A stretch of 64,000 bases of DNA, taken from an uncultured Pelagibacteraceae bacterium. GTDB taxonomy: Bacteria; Pseudomonadota; Alphaproteobacteria; Pelagibacterales; Pelagibacteraceae. Positions 52,725 through 61,508 of the stretch are shown here, one piece after another. Position 1 is the stretch's first letter; every line of letters starts with the position of its first letter. Location: NCBI GenBank assembly GCA_902614055.1, contig CACMJX010000001.1, positions 253,189-317,188 of the forward strand, in the 5' to 3' direction. The notes below the pieces were generated by a model. That model was not told the origin of the DNA. It made no database searches and worked only from the letters and a program-made list of their open reading frames with translations. Made by a program: the position numbers and the translations under genes.

Positions 52725-53945
52725 TTATAGAAAACCTTGTTCTTTTGCTTTAGTGATATAAGCAGCTTCAACATCTTTTAACGCTTGTTCAGCTGACTCA
52801 TTTCCTTGCAAAAACTCAACAATTTCACTACCCAAAGCACCATGCATTAATCCCATTTGTGGTAACATTGGATAAGGTTTTGCTCCCATTTTAACTGCTT
52901 CAATTACTCCGACAGATTTTGGACCAGGCACAAAGCCTTCTACTAACCAAACAGCTTGATCAGCAGCTTTCGCAACCATCTCTTTTGATGATGCTGCATG
53001 AGCCATTGCTCTAAAAGAAGCTTCTGCATCTGCGTCAGATCTATTTTTAGCAAGTGTAAATCCATCCCACCAAAGTGTTGCTGCAGGAATGTTACCTCCA
53101 CCAACTGTTGCAGGAGCAACTAACTTAGTAGCAGCAGTTATTTTAGCATCTCCTTCATCATCAAGTAATGTTCCAGATCTAGATGCCCATAAAGTCATAA
53201 TAGCTACGTTTCCTGATTCCCATTCAACTTTAATAGCTTCACTATCATGTGTTAAATAATCAGGGTTACTTAAATCAGCTAGTTTTTTTAACATATTTAA
53301 AGTTGCAACACCTTTAGCATTATTGATGTTTGGTTGTGCACCACCATCTTTAAAGAATTCACCACCATGACCAATGTACATGTTTACAAATTCTTCAGCT
53401 AAATTCCATCCAGCTTTATATGCCGCTGCATATGGGTATTTCATTTTTCCAGCTGCTCTTATTTTTTCAGCAGCTGCTACAACTTCCTCGTAAGTTTTTG
53501 GAATAGCAATACCATTTTCTTCTAATACATCTGTTCTTACATAAAGATGTTGTGTATTAGCCATAAATGCTACAGCCATTACTTTTCCATCAATTGTAAT
53601 AAGCTGTGACTCTTGAATTCCTTTTCCATATTTTTTAACTAGATCATTCATTGGTCTAATTAAATCCGCATTCATTAATGGAACTATAGAACTGTTAGCA
53701 GCAACTCTAACTGAAAATTCAGAAGGATTTGCTGTTAAAGCTGGTACTGCAATTTTGTTGTGTTCAGCTGAGTGAGTGACTTTAAAGTCAGCACTTCCTT
53801 TACATTCTTTTGCAGTTTCAACTAAAGTTCTTAGAGCAGGAAAATCATTTGCTAAAATATTTATTGATCCACTTTTAATGTTACAGTCAGCGTTAGCTAC
53901 TGTCCCAAAAAGTAAAAACAATAAAGTAACTAGTATTTTTTTCAT
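52725..53945 (-). CDS. ABC transporter substrate-binding protein (family 1)
   Basis: An extracellular solute-binding protein of 406 residues with signal peptide to residue 19 (VANA). The mature protein reads DCNIKSGSINILANDFPALR, with IPKTYEEVVAAAEKIRAAG in the family-typical linker region and an aromatic LWWDGFTLAKN. An AGAGAGAA ribosome-binding site is present. The ligand is unknown; cysteines in the mature N-terminus may form a disulfide. It is the receptor for the permeases at 50761 and 51645. Confidence 0.88.
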   Translation of the reverse strand: MKKILVTLLFLLFGTVANADCNIKSGSINILANDFPALRTLVETAKECKGSADFKVTHSAEHNKIAVPALTANPSEFSVRVAANSSIVPLMNADLIRPMNDLVKKYGKGIQESQLITIDGKVMAVAFMANTQHLYVRTDVLEENGIAIPKTYEEVVAAAEKIRAAGKMKYPYAAAYKAGWNLAEEFVNMYIGHGGEFFKDGGAQPNINNAKGVATLNMLKKLADLSNPDYLTHDSEAIKVEWESGNVAIMTLWASRSGTLLDDEGDAKITAATKLVAPATVGGGNIPAATLWWDGFTLAKNRSDADAEASFRAMAHAASSKEMVAKAADQAVWLVEGFVPGPKSVGVIEAVKMGAKPYPMLPQMGLMHGALGSEIVEFLQGNESAEQALKDVEAAYITKAKEQGFL

Positions 53946-53954
53946 TTTATTCTC

Positions 53955-53989
53955 TCTTTTGTTAATATTAATAAGTTTTACTTGTCAAA
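53955..53989 (-). promoter_or_regulatory. Candidate promoter of the receptor-permease-HAD operon
   Basis: On the minus strand, a consensus TTGACA at 53989-53984 is followed by A/T-rich sequence with TATTAA-like -10 candidates about 15-16 bases on. It lies between the MetE-like gene and the receptor gene, implying that the transporter part has its own promoter. Confidence 0.35.
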
Positions 53990-54025
53990 AATATACATAT
54001 ACGCTTATGTTTATAAAAGTAAAAA

Positions 54026-55153
54026 TTAGATTAGTTTTGACGCAAGTTCAGCACCTGCGACAAGTGCTTCAAGTTTTTTGTAAACAATATCTTCATCTAC
54101 ATTTCCATAGCCTGCAAAGGTACTAAATCCACAATCTGTTCCTGCCATTAATTGATTTGGCTCAAGTACTCTAGAAAAAGCTAAAATTCTATGTTTTATA
54201 ACATCTGGGTGTTCTATAAAATTAGAAGTAGACTCAACAACTCCAGGAATAATCATCTTATCTTTTGGTACTTTTATATTTTCAAATACTTCCCATTCAT
54301 GAGCATGTCTAGGGTTAGCAGACTCAATTAAATATTTACTAACATTAGCCTTAAAAGCTAATCCAATTATTTTATCTAGTCCAATATCATGAGTATGAGG
54401 TCCTTCATAATTTCCCCAGCATATATGCATTCTTACTTTAGATGGATCTATATTAGATAATGAATTATTTAAAACTTCCACATGTTTGTTAGCTCTTTCC
54501 AAAAAATCTTTTTCTGAAATTTCTTTGTAAATCATATGCCTTGATAATGCGAGATCTGGACAATCAATTTGAATAGATAATCCATTCCCGGTTATTTTCT
54601 CATATTCAAACTTCATTATATCTGACAGTTTCTCAAGATACTCATCATCATTTTTATAAAACTTGTTGGGTAAAAAATTACATATAACTCCTGGAGATGG
54701 AGAATTCATAAATCCATCAGTATGTGAATTTTCTTCTAAGGCATTTTTAAAATTTAGAATATCTTTGTTAATTGAATCTTCATCTTTTATTTTAAGTTCA
54801 CTTGTACAACATGGTCTTTTATATGTTGGAGTTCCGCCTGATAGAATAAGTTTTTTTTTAAAAGATGGAAAATCATCTAAATCTTTTGGAGCTTTTCTCT
54901 CACTTTCACCAGAAAAACCATCAACTCTATCTTTTATATAAGTTGCGTAACTTATTTTTGACATCTCTCCATCACTCACAGAGTCTATTCCTGTATTGAT
55001 TTGCTTTTTTACAACCTCAGATACATTTTTTTTAACCACTTCATCAAAGCTGATAATATCTATTTTTTCATGATTATCTTTAGAAGCAAGAAGAATGGAG
55101 AGTTCATTTGATCTTGGTAAGCTACCAACATGTGTAGTTTTTATTTTAACCAT
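54026..55153 (-). CDS. MetE C-terminal-like methyltransferase/thiol-transferase protein
   Basis: The protein is a stand-alone version of the cobalamin-independent methionine-synthase catalytic domain. It begins HVGSLPRS and has probable zinc ligands His and Cys in RMHICWGN near residue 242, Glu in LIESANPRHAHEWEVF and Cys in AGTDCGFS near residue 340. Length is 375 residues, about half of MetE, so the folate-binding N-terminal half is absent. It overlaps the upstream SnoaL-like gene by eight bases. Related proteins can act on non-folate methyl or alkyl donors; the substrate here is not known. Confidence 0.83.
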   Translation of the reverse strand: MVKIKTTHVGSLPRSNELSILLASKDNHEKIDIISFDEVVKKNVSEVVKKQINTGIDSVSDGEMSKISYATYIKDRVDGFSGESERKAPKDLDDFPSFKKKLILSGGTPTYKRPCCTSELKIKDEDSINKDILNFKNALEENSHTDGFMNSPSPGVICNFLPNKFYKNDDEYLEKLSDIMKFEYEKITGNGLSIQIDCPDLALSRHMIYKEISEKDFLERANKHVEVLNNSLSNIDPSKVRMHICWGNYEGPHTHDIGLDKIIGLAFKANVSKYLIESANPRHAHEWEVFENIKVPKDKMIIPGVVESTSNFIEHPDVIKHRILAFSRVLEPNQLMAGTDCGFSTFAGYGNVDEDIVYKKLEALVAGAELASKLI

Positions 55154-56132
55154 GGTTCAATAGTATTTGTTTCCATACAGCAACTTCATCAAATAAAACC
55201 CATTCTCTAATAATCGAGTTATTATTAAATTCAGCATGGTTAATACCCATTATAAATATTTTTTTATTTGATGCTTTTCCATATTCATCACTTTCATTAG
55301 CATGTTCTCCTTCTAAAAACCATCGGACTGACACTCTTGGATTTTGCTTAGGCTCTTCTAAAAATCCCACATGCTCAATACTAAATTTTATATTTGTGAA
55401 TATTTTCTTAATGGAATTCCATTTTTCAATAATATCTTCTCTTCCGTGACCAAGTTTATTTCCTGGCCAAAACAAACTTGCTGCTCTATCATAATCTTTA
55501 TATTCGTAACTTTTATTAAAAATATTATTTAACACCTGCGTATATTTTTCAGCGATTGATCCATCTTTATAACTCTCTGCTTTATAATCTGAATTTTTAT
55601 CAGAATTGGCATTATACAATTTACTTGAATTTGATACACCTCCTTCTTTTTCAATCATTTTTCTAGCAAACTCCTCTGGGGAATAACCAATCTGTCTGAC
55701 CATTGCCCCTTGATCTCTAACGATCCATTCATCATAAACTTGATTATTCTTACAAGCACAATCAGCAATAACCCTATAATAAATATCTTTATTAGTGGGT
55801 TCACCATAAAAGCCTTTTCCAAGATGAGTTCCTTTGCTTAAAATTCTATGTGATGAGTGATATCCTATTTCATCATTTCCATTCCAAATAATGTCCTCAC
55901 CTAATAACTGCCTGTTTGGAAATTCTTTTAAAGTTGAATAGGTGGCATCTATAACGGCTTTGTTTCCATATGTAACACCAAATGGTGATCTAACAGGTAT
56001 GTCATTGGTATAAAAGTCACCAATTGACTCAACATCTTTATTTTCCCAAATTTGTTCTGTGATTTTTAAAATAAAGTCTGGAAAATCTTTATATTTTTTA
56101 TCAAAACCTCTCATTAGATGCTTGATACACAA
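55146..56132 (-). CDS. Double SnoaL/NTF2-like domain protein
   Basis: A 328-residue protein made of two SnoaL-like domains, the first at about 15-150 with DVESIGDFYTNDIPVRSPFG and the second at about 200-325 with RVSVRWFLEGEHANESDEYG. Histidines and tyrosines line both predicted pockets. Function is unknown. It overlaps the bicupin gene upstream by 19 bases and the MetE-like gene downstream by eight, so the three are likely made together. Confidence 0.8.
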   Translation of the reverse strand: MCIKHLMRGFDKKYKDFPDFILKITEQIWENKDVESIGDFYTNDIPVRSPFGVTYGNKAVIDATYSTLKEFPNRQLLGEDIIWNGNDEIGYHSSHRILSKGTHLGKGFYGEPTNKDIYYRVIADCACKNNQVYDEWIVRDQGAMVRQIGYSPEEFARKMIEKEGGVSNSSKLYNANSDKNSDYKAESYKDGSIAEKYTQVLNNIFNKSYEYKDYDRAASLFWPGNKLGHGREDIIEKWNSIKKIFTNIKFSIEHVGFLEEPKQNPRVSVRWFLEGEHANESDEYGKASNKKIFIMGINHAEFNNNSIIREWVLFDEVAVWKQILLNHG

Positions 56133-57058
56133 TTAAGATATGAAACTTCACTTTCATCAATCTCAATATTAACATTCACACCTAATGGAACTGAAATAGT
56201 ATCTTTAAAATTTATTTCTTTCGAAAACTTTTCTATTTCAATTTTCCAACTTCCTTTTTGTGAAAAAAGTATAGTAGGTTTATTAAAAATTAAATTTTCA
56301 ACTCTCCCTTTTTTTGATTTGAAACAACTCAAACTAAAACCTGTATCTTGTTTTATTATTGGATTAATAGACTTATCTTGAAATATGTTTCCTAGTATGT
56401 GTGAAATTTTAATATTATCTCCAATATCTATCTCATTTTGAATTCTATTACTGAGAGTAGATATATTATTTTGTAATTGACCTAACTTATAATTATTAAA
56501 TTTTTTTATTTCATCATTAGATATAGGTTCTAATAATCTCCTGCCATTTGGTATTGCTTTAATATTTAGATCTATTAATGAATTATCATCTAAAAGTGCC
56601 ATGCCTGTCTTTTTTGCTCTCTCTAATACCTCGGGTATCCAAGTGACAATTCCTGGGTCATCACCTCCTAGTACAACAAAAATTAAGCCTTCTTCATCAC
56701 CAGCATTTTCAAATGCCCTAAACATATTTGTTGGCATTGAAATAATATCACCAGAATTTAAGATTGTTTCATCTTTACCTTCAGATCCCCAATAAAACCT
56801 CCATTTACCTGAATAAATTATAAACACTTCTGCAGTTAAATGGCTATGAAGACCTGATCCATTAAAGGGCTTTGCTGATACTGCTCCTAAATTAAAACCA
56901 TGAGGTTCAGATATTTTTATAGATTGGTCTGCATCTTCTGCAACACCTGGGCCTAGAATTGAATAATTCTTTCTTTCTTTATGTCCATCTAGCTTGCCTT
57001 CAACAAATGGTAAAGTACTAGGAATTAAATCTTTAAATTTTGCTAATCTAATATTCAT
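56114..57058 (-). CDS. Bicupin protein of unknown function
   Basis: A 314-residue protein with an N-terminal cupin whose metal site is visible as LHSHLTAEVF and a later MPTNMFRAFENAGDEEG, and a C-terminal second cupin-like domain (about 210-310) without the His pair. The metal-binding domain resembles quercetinase-like or isomerase cupins. It is the first gene of the minus-strand half of the divergent locus, only 52 bases from a second SnoaL-like gene on the plus strand. Confidence 0.8.
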   Translation of the reverse strand: MNIRLAKFKDLIPSTLPFVEGKLDGHKERKNYSILGPGVAEDADQSIKISEPHGFNLGAVSAKPFNGSGLHSHLTAEVFIIYSGKWRFYWGSEGKDETILNSGDIISMPTNMFRAFENAGDEEGLIFVVLGGDDPGIVTWIPEVLERAKKTGMALLDDNSLIDLNIKAIPNGRRLLEPISNDEIKKFNNYKLGQLQNNISTLSNRIQNEIDIGDNIKISHILGNIFQDKSINPIIKQDTGFSLSCFKSKKGRVENLIFNKPTILFSQKGSWKIEIEKFSKEINFKDTISVPLGVNVNIEIDESEVSYLNCVSSI

Positions 57059-57067
57059 ATTTTTTTA

Positions 57068-57075
57068 ATTATAAT
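57068..57075. promoter_or_regulatory. Overlapping -10-like elements in a divergent promoter
   Basis: The 52-base spacer contains ATTATAAT, which reads as TATAAT on the plus strand (57070-57075) and as TATAAT on the minus strand (57073-57068). This could serve both directions. No clear -35 boxes are visible. Confidence 0.35.
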
Positions 57076-57110
57076 ATTGTGATACACGAATATTTCCAAC
57101 AAATAAATAT

Positions 57111-58196
57111 ATGCAAATAGAACAATTTGATACAGGTCTAAAAACAAAAACAAATGTAGAGAACATTGTTCTTTCACCAGAAAAAAATTTCCAAAATAAA
57201 AATTTAATCCGAGGTCATCTTAATAAAATTATTACATCAGGAGTAAGTGAAATAGATAAGAATTTAGAAGAAGCATTTATAACTGATGTAAAGATAAATA
57301 GTTTTTATCCTATCAACGAATTTGAAGGACTTAAAAATCTTAAAGAAAAAATCTTTATACCTTTATTTGAGGCTTTTCCTGATCTTGAGAGAAGAGAGAA
57401 TATTGTAGTAGGAGGTGCTTTTAGAGACAAAGTTTTAGTTGGTTCGTACTCAGTACTCTCAGGATATTTTATAAAGTCGTGGTTAGGAATAAAGCCAAAT
57501 TACAAAATGATTAATCTTAGATGTTGTGAAATTCATGAGCTTAAAGAAGAGAAAATAATAGAAAGCCATATCTTAATTGATGTTATGGATTTTTTAAGAC
57601 AGTGTGGTATTTCATCAATAAATCCATCTAGAGGCTCAGAGGGAGCATGGCTTCCACCAATGAACACTGATGGAGTAAATTTTTTTGAAAAAGACATAGA
57701 GGTTTCAAATGCAAGTTTGAGACAATCATTAACTATGAACAGAAGTTTAAATTTCAAACCAGAAAAAGAAAACCTTTCAGATAAAGAATTAAAAAAAAGA
57801 TTATTAAACCACCCTCAAAAAGAATACTGGCATAAAAAAATGATTTGGTATGGACCATGTGGAATAGGTACCTCAAGATCACTCGAGGGATTTATTGATA
57901 TGCATCAGTTACCTTTTAGAAAATCTTTTACTGAAAGAGACTATTATAAACTAGGGCATTATTGTGAGATAGGAGATGGTAAGTTTTCCTTGTGTGCAGG
58001 TTGGCATAGCATAGAAGCATATTACGGTTCAAATGATTGGCTAGGATATAAGGCAAATAAGCAAAAATTAACAATGCGTGTTATGGATTTTTACCATCAT
58101 GATGAGGGAAAAATCCGTGAAAATTGGGTACCAATTGATATACTTCATATACTAAAACAAATTGGGGTAGATGTTTTAGAAAAAGTTAAGGGTTAA
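57111..58196 (+). CDS. Double SnoaL/NTF2-like domain protein
   Basis: A 361-residue protein with two SnoaL-like halves joined by a proline- and glycine-rich linker near SINPSRGSEGAWLPPMNTDG. The second half includes the aromatic and histidine-rich segment CAGWHSIEAYYGSNDWLG. It is related in design, not closely in sequence, to the protein at 55146. Its stop is one base before the ATPase gene, so it is part of the same transport system on the divergent side. Confidence 0.8.
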   Translation: MQIEQFDTGLKTKTNVENIVLSPEKNFQNKNLIRGHLNKIITSGVSEIDKNLEEAFITDVKINSFYPINEFEGLKNLKEKIFIPLFEAFPDLERRENIVVGGAFRDKVLVGSYSVLSGYFIKSWLGIKPNYKMINLRCCEIHELKEEKIIESHILIDVMDFLRQCGISSINPSRGSEGAWLPPMNTDGVNFFEKDIEVSNASLRQSLTMNRSLNFKPEKENLSDKELKKRLLNHPQKEYWHKKMIWYGPCGIGTSRSLEGFIDMHQLPFRKSFTERDYYKLGHYCEIGDGKFSLCAGWHSIEAYYGSNDWLGYKANKQKLTMRVMDFYHHDEGKIRENWVPIDILHILKQIGVDVLEKVKG

Positions 58197-58197
58197 A

Positions 58198-59247
58198 ATG
58201 GCAAATATAAAATTTTCTGGAGTACATAAATCATTTGGCTCTAATAAGATTATTACAGACTTTAATTTATCAGGTAAAGATGATGAATTTCTAGTATTAG
58301 TTGGTCCATCTGGTTGTGGTAAATCAACATTATTGAGAATGATCGCAGGTTTAGAAAAGATTGATGAAGGTGAAATATTTATAAACGATCAAAAAATTAA
58401 TGATCTACATCCTTCTAAACGACAAACTGCAATGGTATTTCAATCATATGCACTTTACCCACATATGAATGTTTATGAAAATATGTCTTTTGGGTTAAAA
58501 ATTGAAAAAAAATCTAAGGAAGAAATTCAAACAAAAGTAATGCAAGCAGCTAAGATTTTAAAAATTGAGGAGTTATTGGAAAGAAGACCCAAACAATTAT
58601 CTGGAGGACAAAGACAAAGAGTTGCAATCGGACGTGCTATCACCAGAAATCCAAAAATTTTTTTATTTGATGAACCTTTATCAAATTTAGATGCTGCTCT
58701 AAGATCAGAAATGAGAGTAGAAATTTCTAAATTACATAATCAAATTAAAACAAATATGATTTATGTTACACATGATCAAGTGGAGGCAATGACTCTTGCC
58801 GACAGGATTGTAATATTAAACCTTGGTAATATTGAACAAGTTGGTACTCCAGATGAAATTTATAATAATCCAGCAAATATTTTTGTAGCTCAATTTATTG
58901 GAACTCCAAAAATGAATATTTTACCTTTAAACAATGAAAATATTATCTCAGAAAATAAAATTAAGTTTTTGGGTAATCAAATTATTTTTGAAAAAACTAA
59001 ATTTGACAAAAAAAAATATTTTTTGGGAATAAGACCAGAGCATTTTAATTTATCTAATGAATCACAATTTAAATTTAAACCTAAAATTGATCTTGTTGAA
59101 AATTTAGGAAATGAAAAGATTGTATATATGAGTAACGATAACTTAGAGCTTAGTGCAAAAATTTCTAGTCAGGAAGATTTTCAAAATCAGATAAATTTTG
59201 ATTCCAAAGATATTTTTATTTTTGACGAAAACGGAAGAAGAATTTAA
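58198..59247 (+). CDS. Sugar-type ABC transporter ATPase (MalK/UgpC type)
   Basis: The ATPase that probably drives the permeases at 50761-52673. It has Walker A GPSGCGKST near residue 37, signature LSGGQRQRVAIGRA, Walker B IFLFDEPLSNLDAALR, the switch histidine in VTHDQVEAMTLADR and a C-terminal TOBE/OB domain with FLGIRPEHFNL. Length is 349 residues. It is separated from the permease genes by the divergent promoter. That split is odd but the locus holds no other ATPase. Confidence 0.92.
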   Translation: MANIKFSGVHKSFGSNKIITDFNLSGKDDEFLVLVGPSGCGKSTLLRMIAGLEKIDEGEIFINDQKINDLHPSKRQTAMVFQSYALYPHMNVYENMSFGLKIEKKSKEEIQTKVMQAAKILKIEELLERRPKQLSGGQRQRVAIGRAITRNPKIFLFDEPLSNLDAALRSEMRVEISKLHNQIKTNMIYVTHDQVEAMTLADRIVILNLGNIEQVGTPDEIYNNPANIFVAQFIGTPKMNILPLNNENIISENKIKFLGNQIIFEKTKFDKKKYFLGIRPEHFNLSNESQFKFKPKIDLVENLGNEKIVYMSNDNLELSAKISSQEDFQNQINFDSKDIFIFDENGRRI

Positions 59248-59274
59248 ATTTTCTTTAAGTAATAATAATTTAAT

Positions 59275-60174
59275 ATGAATTGGATAGTTGTTACAATTAT
59301 TGCAGCCTTTTTTCAGAACTTAAGGTCTTCATTTCAAAAAAAAATTAATAAAGATGTTTCAACTATAGCATCAACTTATGTAAGGTTTTCTTTTGCTCTA
59401 CCATTAGCATTAGTATTATTTTTTATTTATTTCAGAGATATTAATGTAATTTATGACGTAATTAATCAGCCTGGTTTTTTAATAAATGTAACTTTAGCAT
59501 CAATTTTTCAAGTAATATTTACATTTGTCTTATTATATCTTTTTAAGTTTTCAAACTTTGTTGTTGGTACCTCTTTAAGCAAAACAGAAGTTGTACAAGT
59601 TGCAATATTTGAATATTTTATACTTAATGAAAAGCTAAGTAAATTAGGAATAAGTGGAATTATAATTTCTACATTAGGAGTTATAATATTATCTATTAAA
59701 GATTTAAAATTATTTTTACAAAATATATTTTCAAAAACTACATTAATAGGTTTAATATCAGGATTATTTTTAGCTTTAAGTATTGTTTATTTTAGATCTG
59801 CTGCATTATCTTTAGAAAACTTCAACTCAAACTTTGAAAAAGTAATAACAACTTTATTATTTGGACTTTTGATACCAACTATAATTTTAACTATTTATCT
59901 TCTATTATTTGAGAAAAACGAATTTATAAAACTTTATAACGATAAATACGATTGTATGTTAATAGGGGTTGGTGGATTTTTTGCATCTTTATCTTGGTTT
60001 TATGCATTTACATTAATACAAGCTTCATTCGTTAGGGCGGTTGGGCAAATCGAATTATTATTCAGTTATTTTTCCTCAAGATATTTCTTCAAAGAAAAAG
60101 TAAGAGTTACAGAGATAATTGGTATAATAATATTTGTTTTTGGAGTTACAATTTTACTATTTTCTAGAATCTGA
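59275..60174 (+). CDS. EamA/DMT-family membrane transporter
   Basis: A ten-helix DMT protein of 299 residues in two EamA halves. The first half includes VVGTSLSKTEVVQVAIFEYFIL, and the second half includes the matching ASFVRAVGQIELLFSYFSSRY. The EKL-type acidic motif NEKLSKLGISG is also present. The gene follows the ATPase by 27 bases in the same direction. Substrate is unknown. Confidence 0.8.
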   Translation: MNWIVVTIIAAFFQNLRSSFQKKINKDVSTIASTYVRFSFALPLALVLFFIYFRDINVIYDVINQPGFLINVTLASIFQVIFTFVLLYLFKFSNFVVGTSLSKTEVVQVAIFEYFILNEKLSKLGISGIIISTLGVIILSIKDLKLFLQNIFSKTTLIGLISGLFLALSIVYFRSAALSLENFNSNFEKVITTLLFGLLIPTIILTIYLLLFEKNEFIKLYNDKYDCMLIGVGGFFASLSWFYAFTLIQASFVRAVGQIELLFSYFSSRYFFKEKVRVTEIIGIIIFVFGVTILLFSRI

Positions 60175-60179
60175 CTTTA

Positions 60180-61466
60180 CTAATTTTGAAACCCATATTT
60201 TCTTAGTCTAACATCTCCCGTTCTTGCATGTGCCTCCATACCCTCATATCTTGAAATTCTAGCACACGCTGCACCTACTTCTTTGGTTGATTCCTTAGTC
60301 ATTCTTTGAAAGCTTAAAGTTTTAATAAATTTTCCTACAAATAAACCACCTGTATATTTTCCTGCACCTTTTGTTGGTAAAATATGGTTTGTTCCAGAAC
60401 ATTTATCTCCATAAGCAACTGTAGTTTCTTCACCAATAAATAATGATCCATAGTTTTTTAATCTATCATGAAACCATTGAAGGTTTTTAGTTTGTATCTC
60501 TAAATGTTCGGGAGCATATTCATCACTGATTTTAGCCATTTCTTCGTCTGTATCGCATAAAATAACTTCTCCATAGTCTCTCCAAGCTGCACCAGAGTTT
60601 TCTCTTGGTAAGTCTGGTAAATCAGCAATTAATTCTGGTACTCTTTTCATTACATATTCAGCTAATGATTTACTAGTAGTAAATAACCATGCAGGAGAGT
60701 TGTAACCATGCTCTGCTTGTCCGACTAAATCGAAAGCAACTAATTCTGGATCAGCTGTTTCATCTGCTATAACTGCAATTTCTGTAGGACCAGCAAATAA
60801 ATCTATACCTACTTTGCCAAATAAAATTCTTTTTGACTCTGCAACAAATTGATTTCCAGGACCAACAAGCATATCTGCAGGAGCATTTCCAAATAGGCCA
60901 TAAGTCATTGCAGCAATAGCTTGAACCCCACCCAAATTCATTATTACATCTGCTCCACATAAATCTGCAGTGTAAACTATGGCAGGATGAACTCCAACCC
61001 CAGGTTTTGGTGAGCTGCAAACAATAATATTTTTAACACCAGCAACTTTAGCTGTAGTAACACTCATTACTGCAGAAGCAATATGAGCATATCTTCCTGC
61101 AGGTACATAACATCCAGCCGTATTAACTGGAATTAATTTTTGTCCAGCAAATAAACCATCAGATAGCTCTACCTCAAAATCTTGGCCATAATTTTTTAAT
61201 TGTGCTTCAGCAAACTTTCTTACTCTTTCATGAGAGAATTGAATGTCATCTTTCGTTTTAGGATCTAAATTCTTTTTAATTTGTTCAATTTTTTCTCTTG
61301 TAACTATTACCTCACCTTCATATTTGTCAAATTTTTTTGATAATTCGATGCATCCTTCTTCTTTTGTTTTCTCTATGTCCTTTAAAATATTCTCTACAAT
61401 CTCTCTAGTTTTTGTGTCGTCTGTTGAAGAAGTTTTTGGTGATTTTTTCAAATATGTTATTGCCAT
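60180..61466 (-). CDS. HisD-family dehydrogenase, HpsN-like (sulfopropanediol 3-dehydrogenase type)
   Basis: A zinc- and NAD-dependent alcohol dehydrogenase of the histidinol dehydrogenase family that oxidises an alcohol through the aldehyde to an acid. It keeps the family residues in NLGGVQAIAAM, QAEHGYNSPAW and YAPEHLEIQ. The block VNTAGCYVPAGRYAHIASA, with GPGNQFVAESKR, FAGPTEIAVIADETADP and FIGEETTVAYGDKCSGTNH, matches HpsN more than true HisD. Length is 428 residues. Neighbouring phosphotransacetylase-like and Ldh2-like genes also favour a sulfonate role. The true substrate remains unproven. Confidence 0.82.
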   Translation of the reverse strand: MAITYLKKSPKTSSTDDTKTREIVENILKDIEKTKEEGCIELSKKFDKYEGEVIVTREKIEQIKKNLDPKTKDDIQFSHERVRKFAEAQLKNYGQDFEVELSDGLFAGQKLIPVNTAGCYVPAGRYAHIASAVMSVTTAKVAGVKNIIVCSSPKPGVGVHPAIVYTADLCGADVIMNLGGVQAIAAMTYGLFGNAPADMLVGPGNQFVAESKRILFGKVGIDLFAGPTEIAVIADETADPELVAFDLVGQAEHGYNSPAWLFTTSKSLAEYVMKRVPELIADLPDLPRENSGAAWRDYGEVILCDTDEEMAKISDEYAPEHLEIQTKNLQWFHDRLKNYGSLFIGEETTVAYGDKCSGTNHILPTKGAGKYTGGLFVGKFIKTLSFQRMTKESTKEVGAACARISRYEGMEAHARTGDVRLRKYGFQN

Positions 61467-61508
61467 CTTTAAATCCTAATTTAATTATTATTTTTTTTCA
61501 ATATTCAA

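Noticed and set aside
60760-61020. Cysteine- and tryptophan-rich frame inside the HpsN-like gene
   Set aside because: It is an alternative frame lying wholly within a well-conserved dehydrogenase, with no ribosome-binding site, and is explained as a shadow of that gene.
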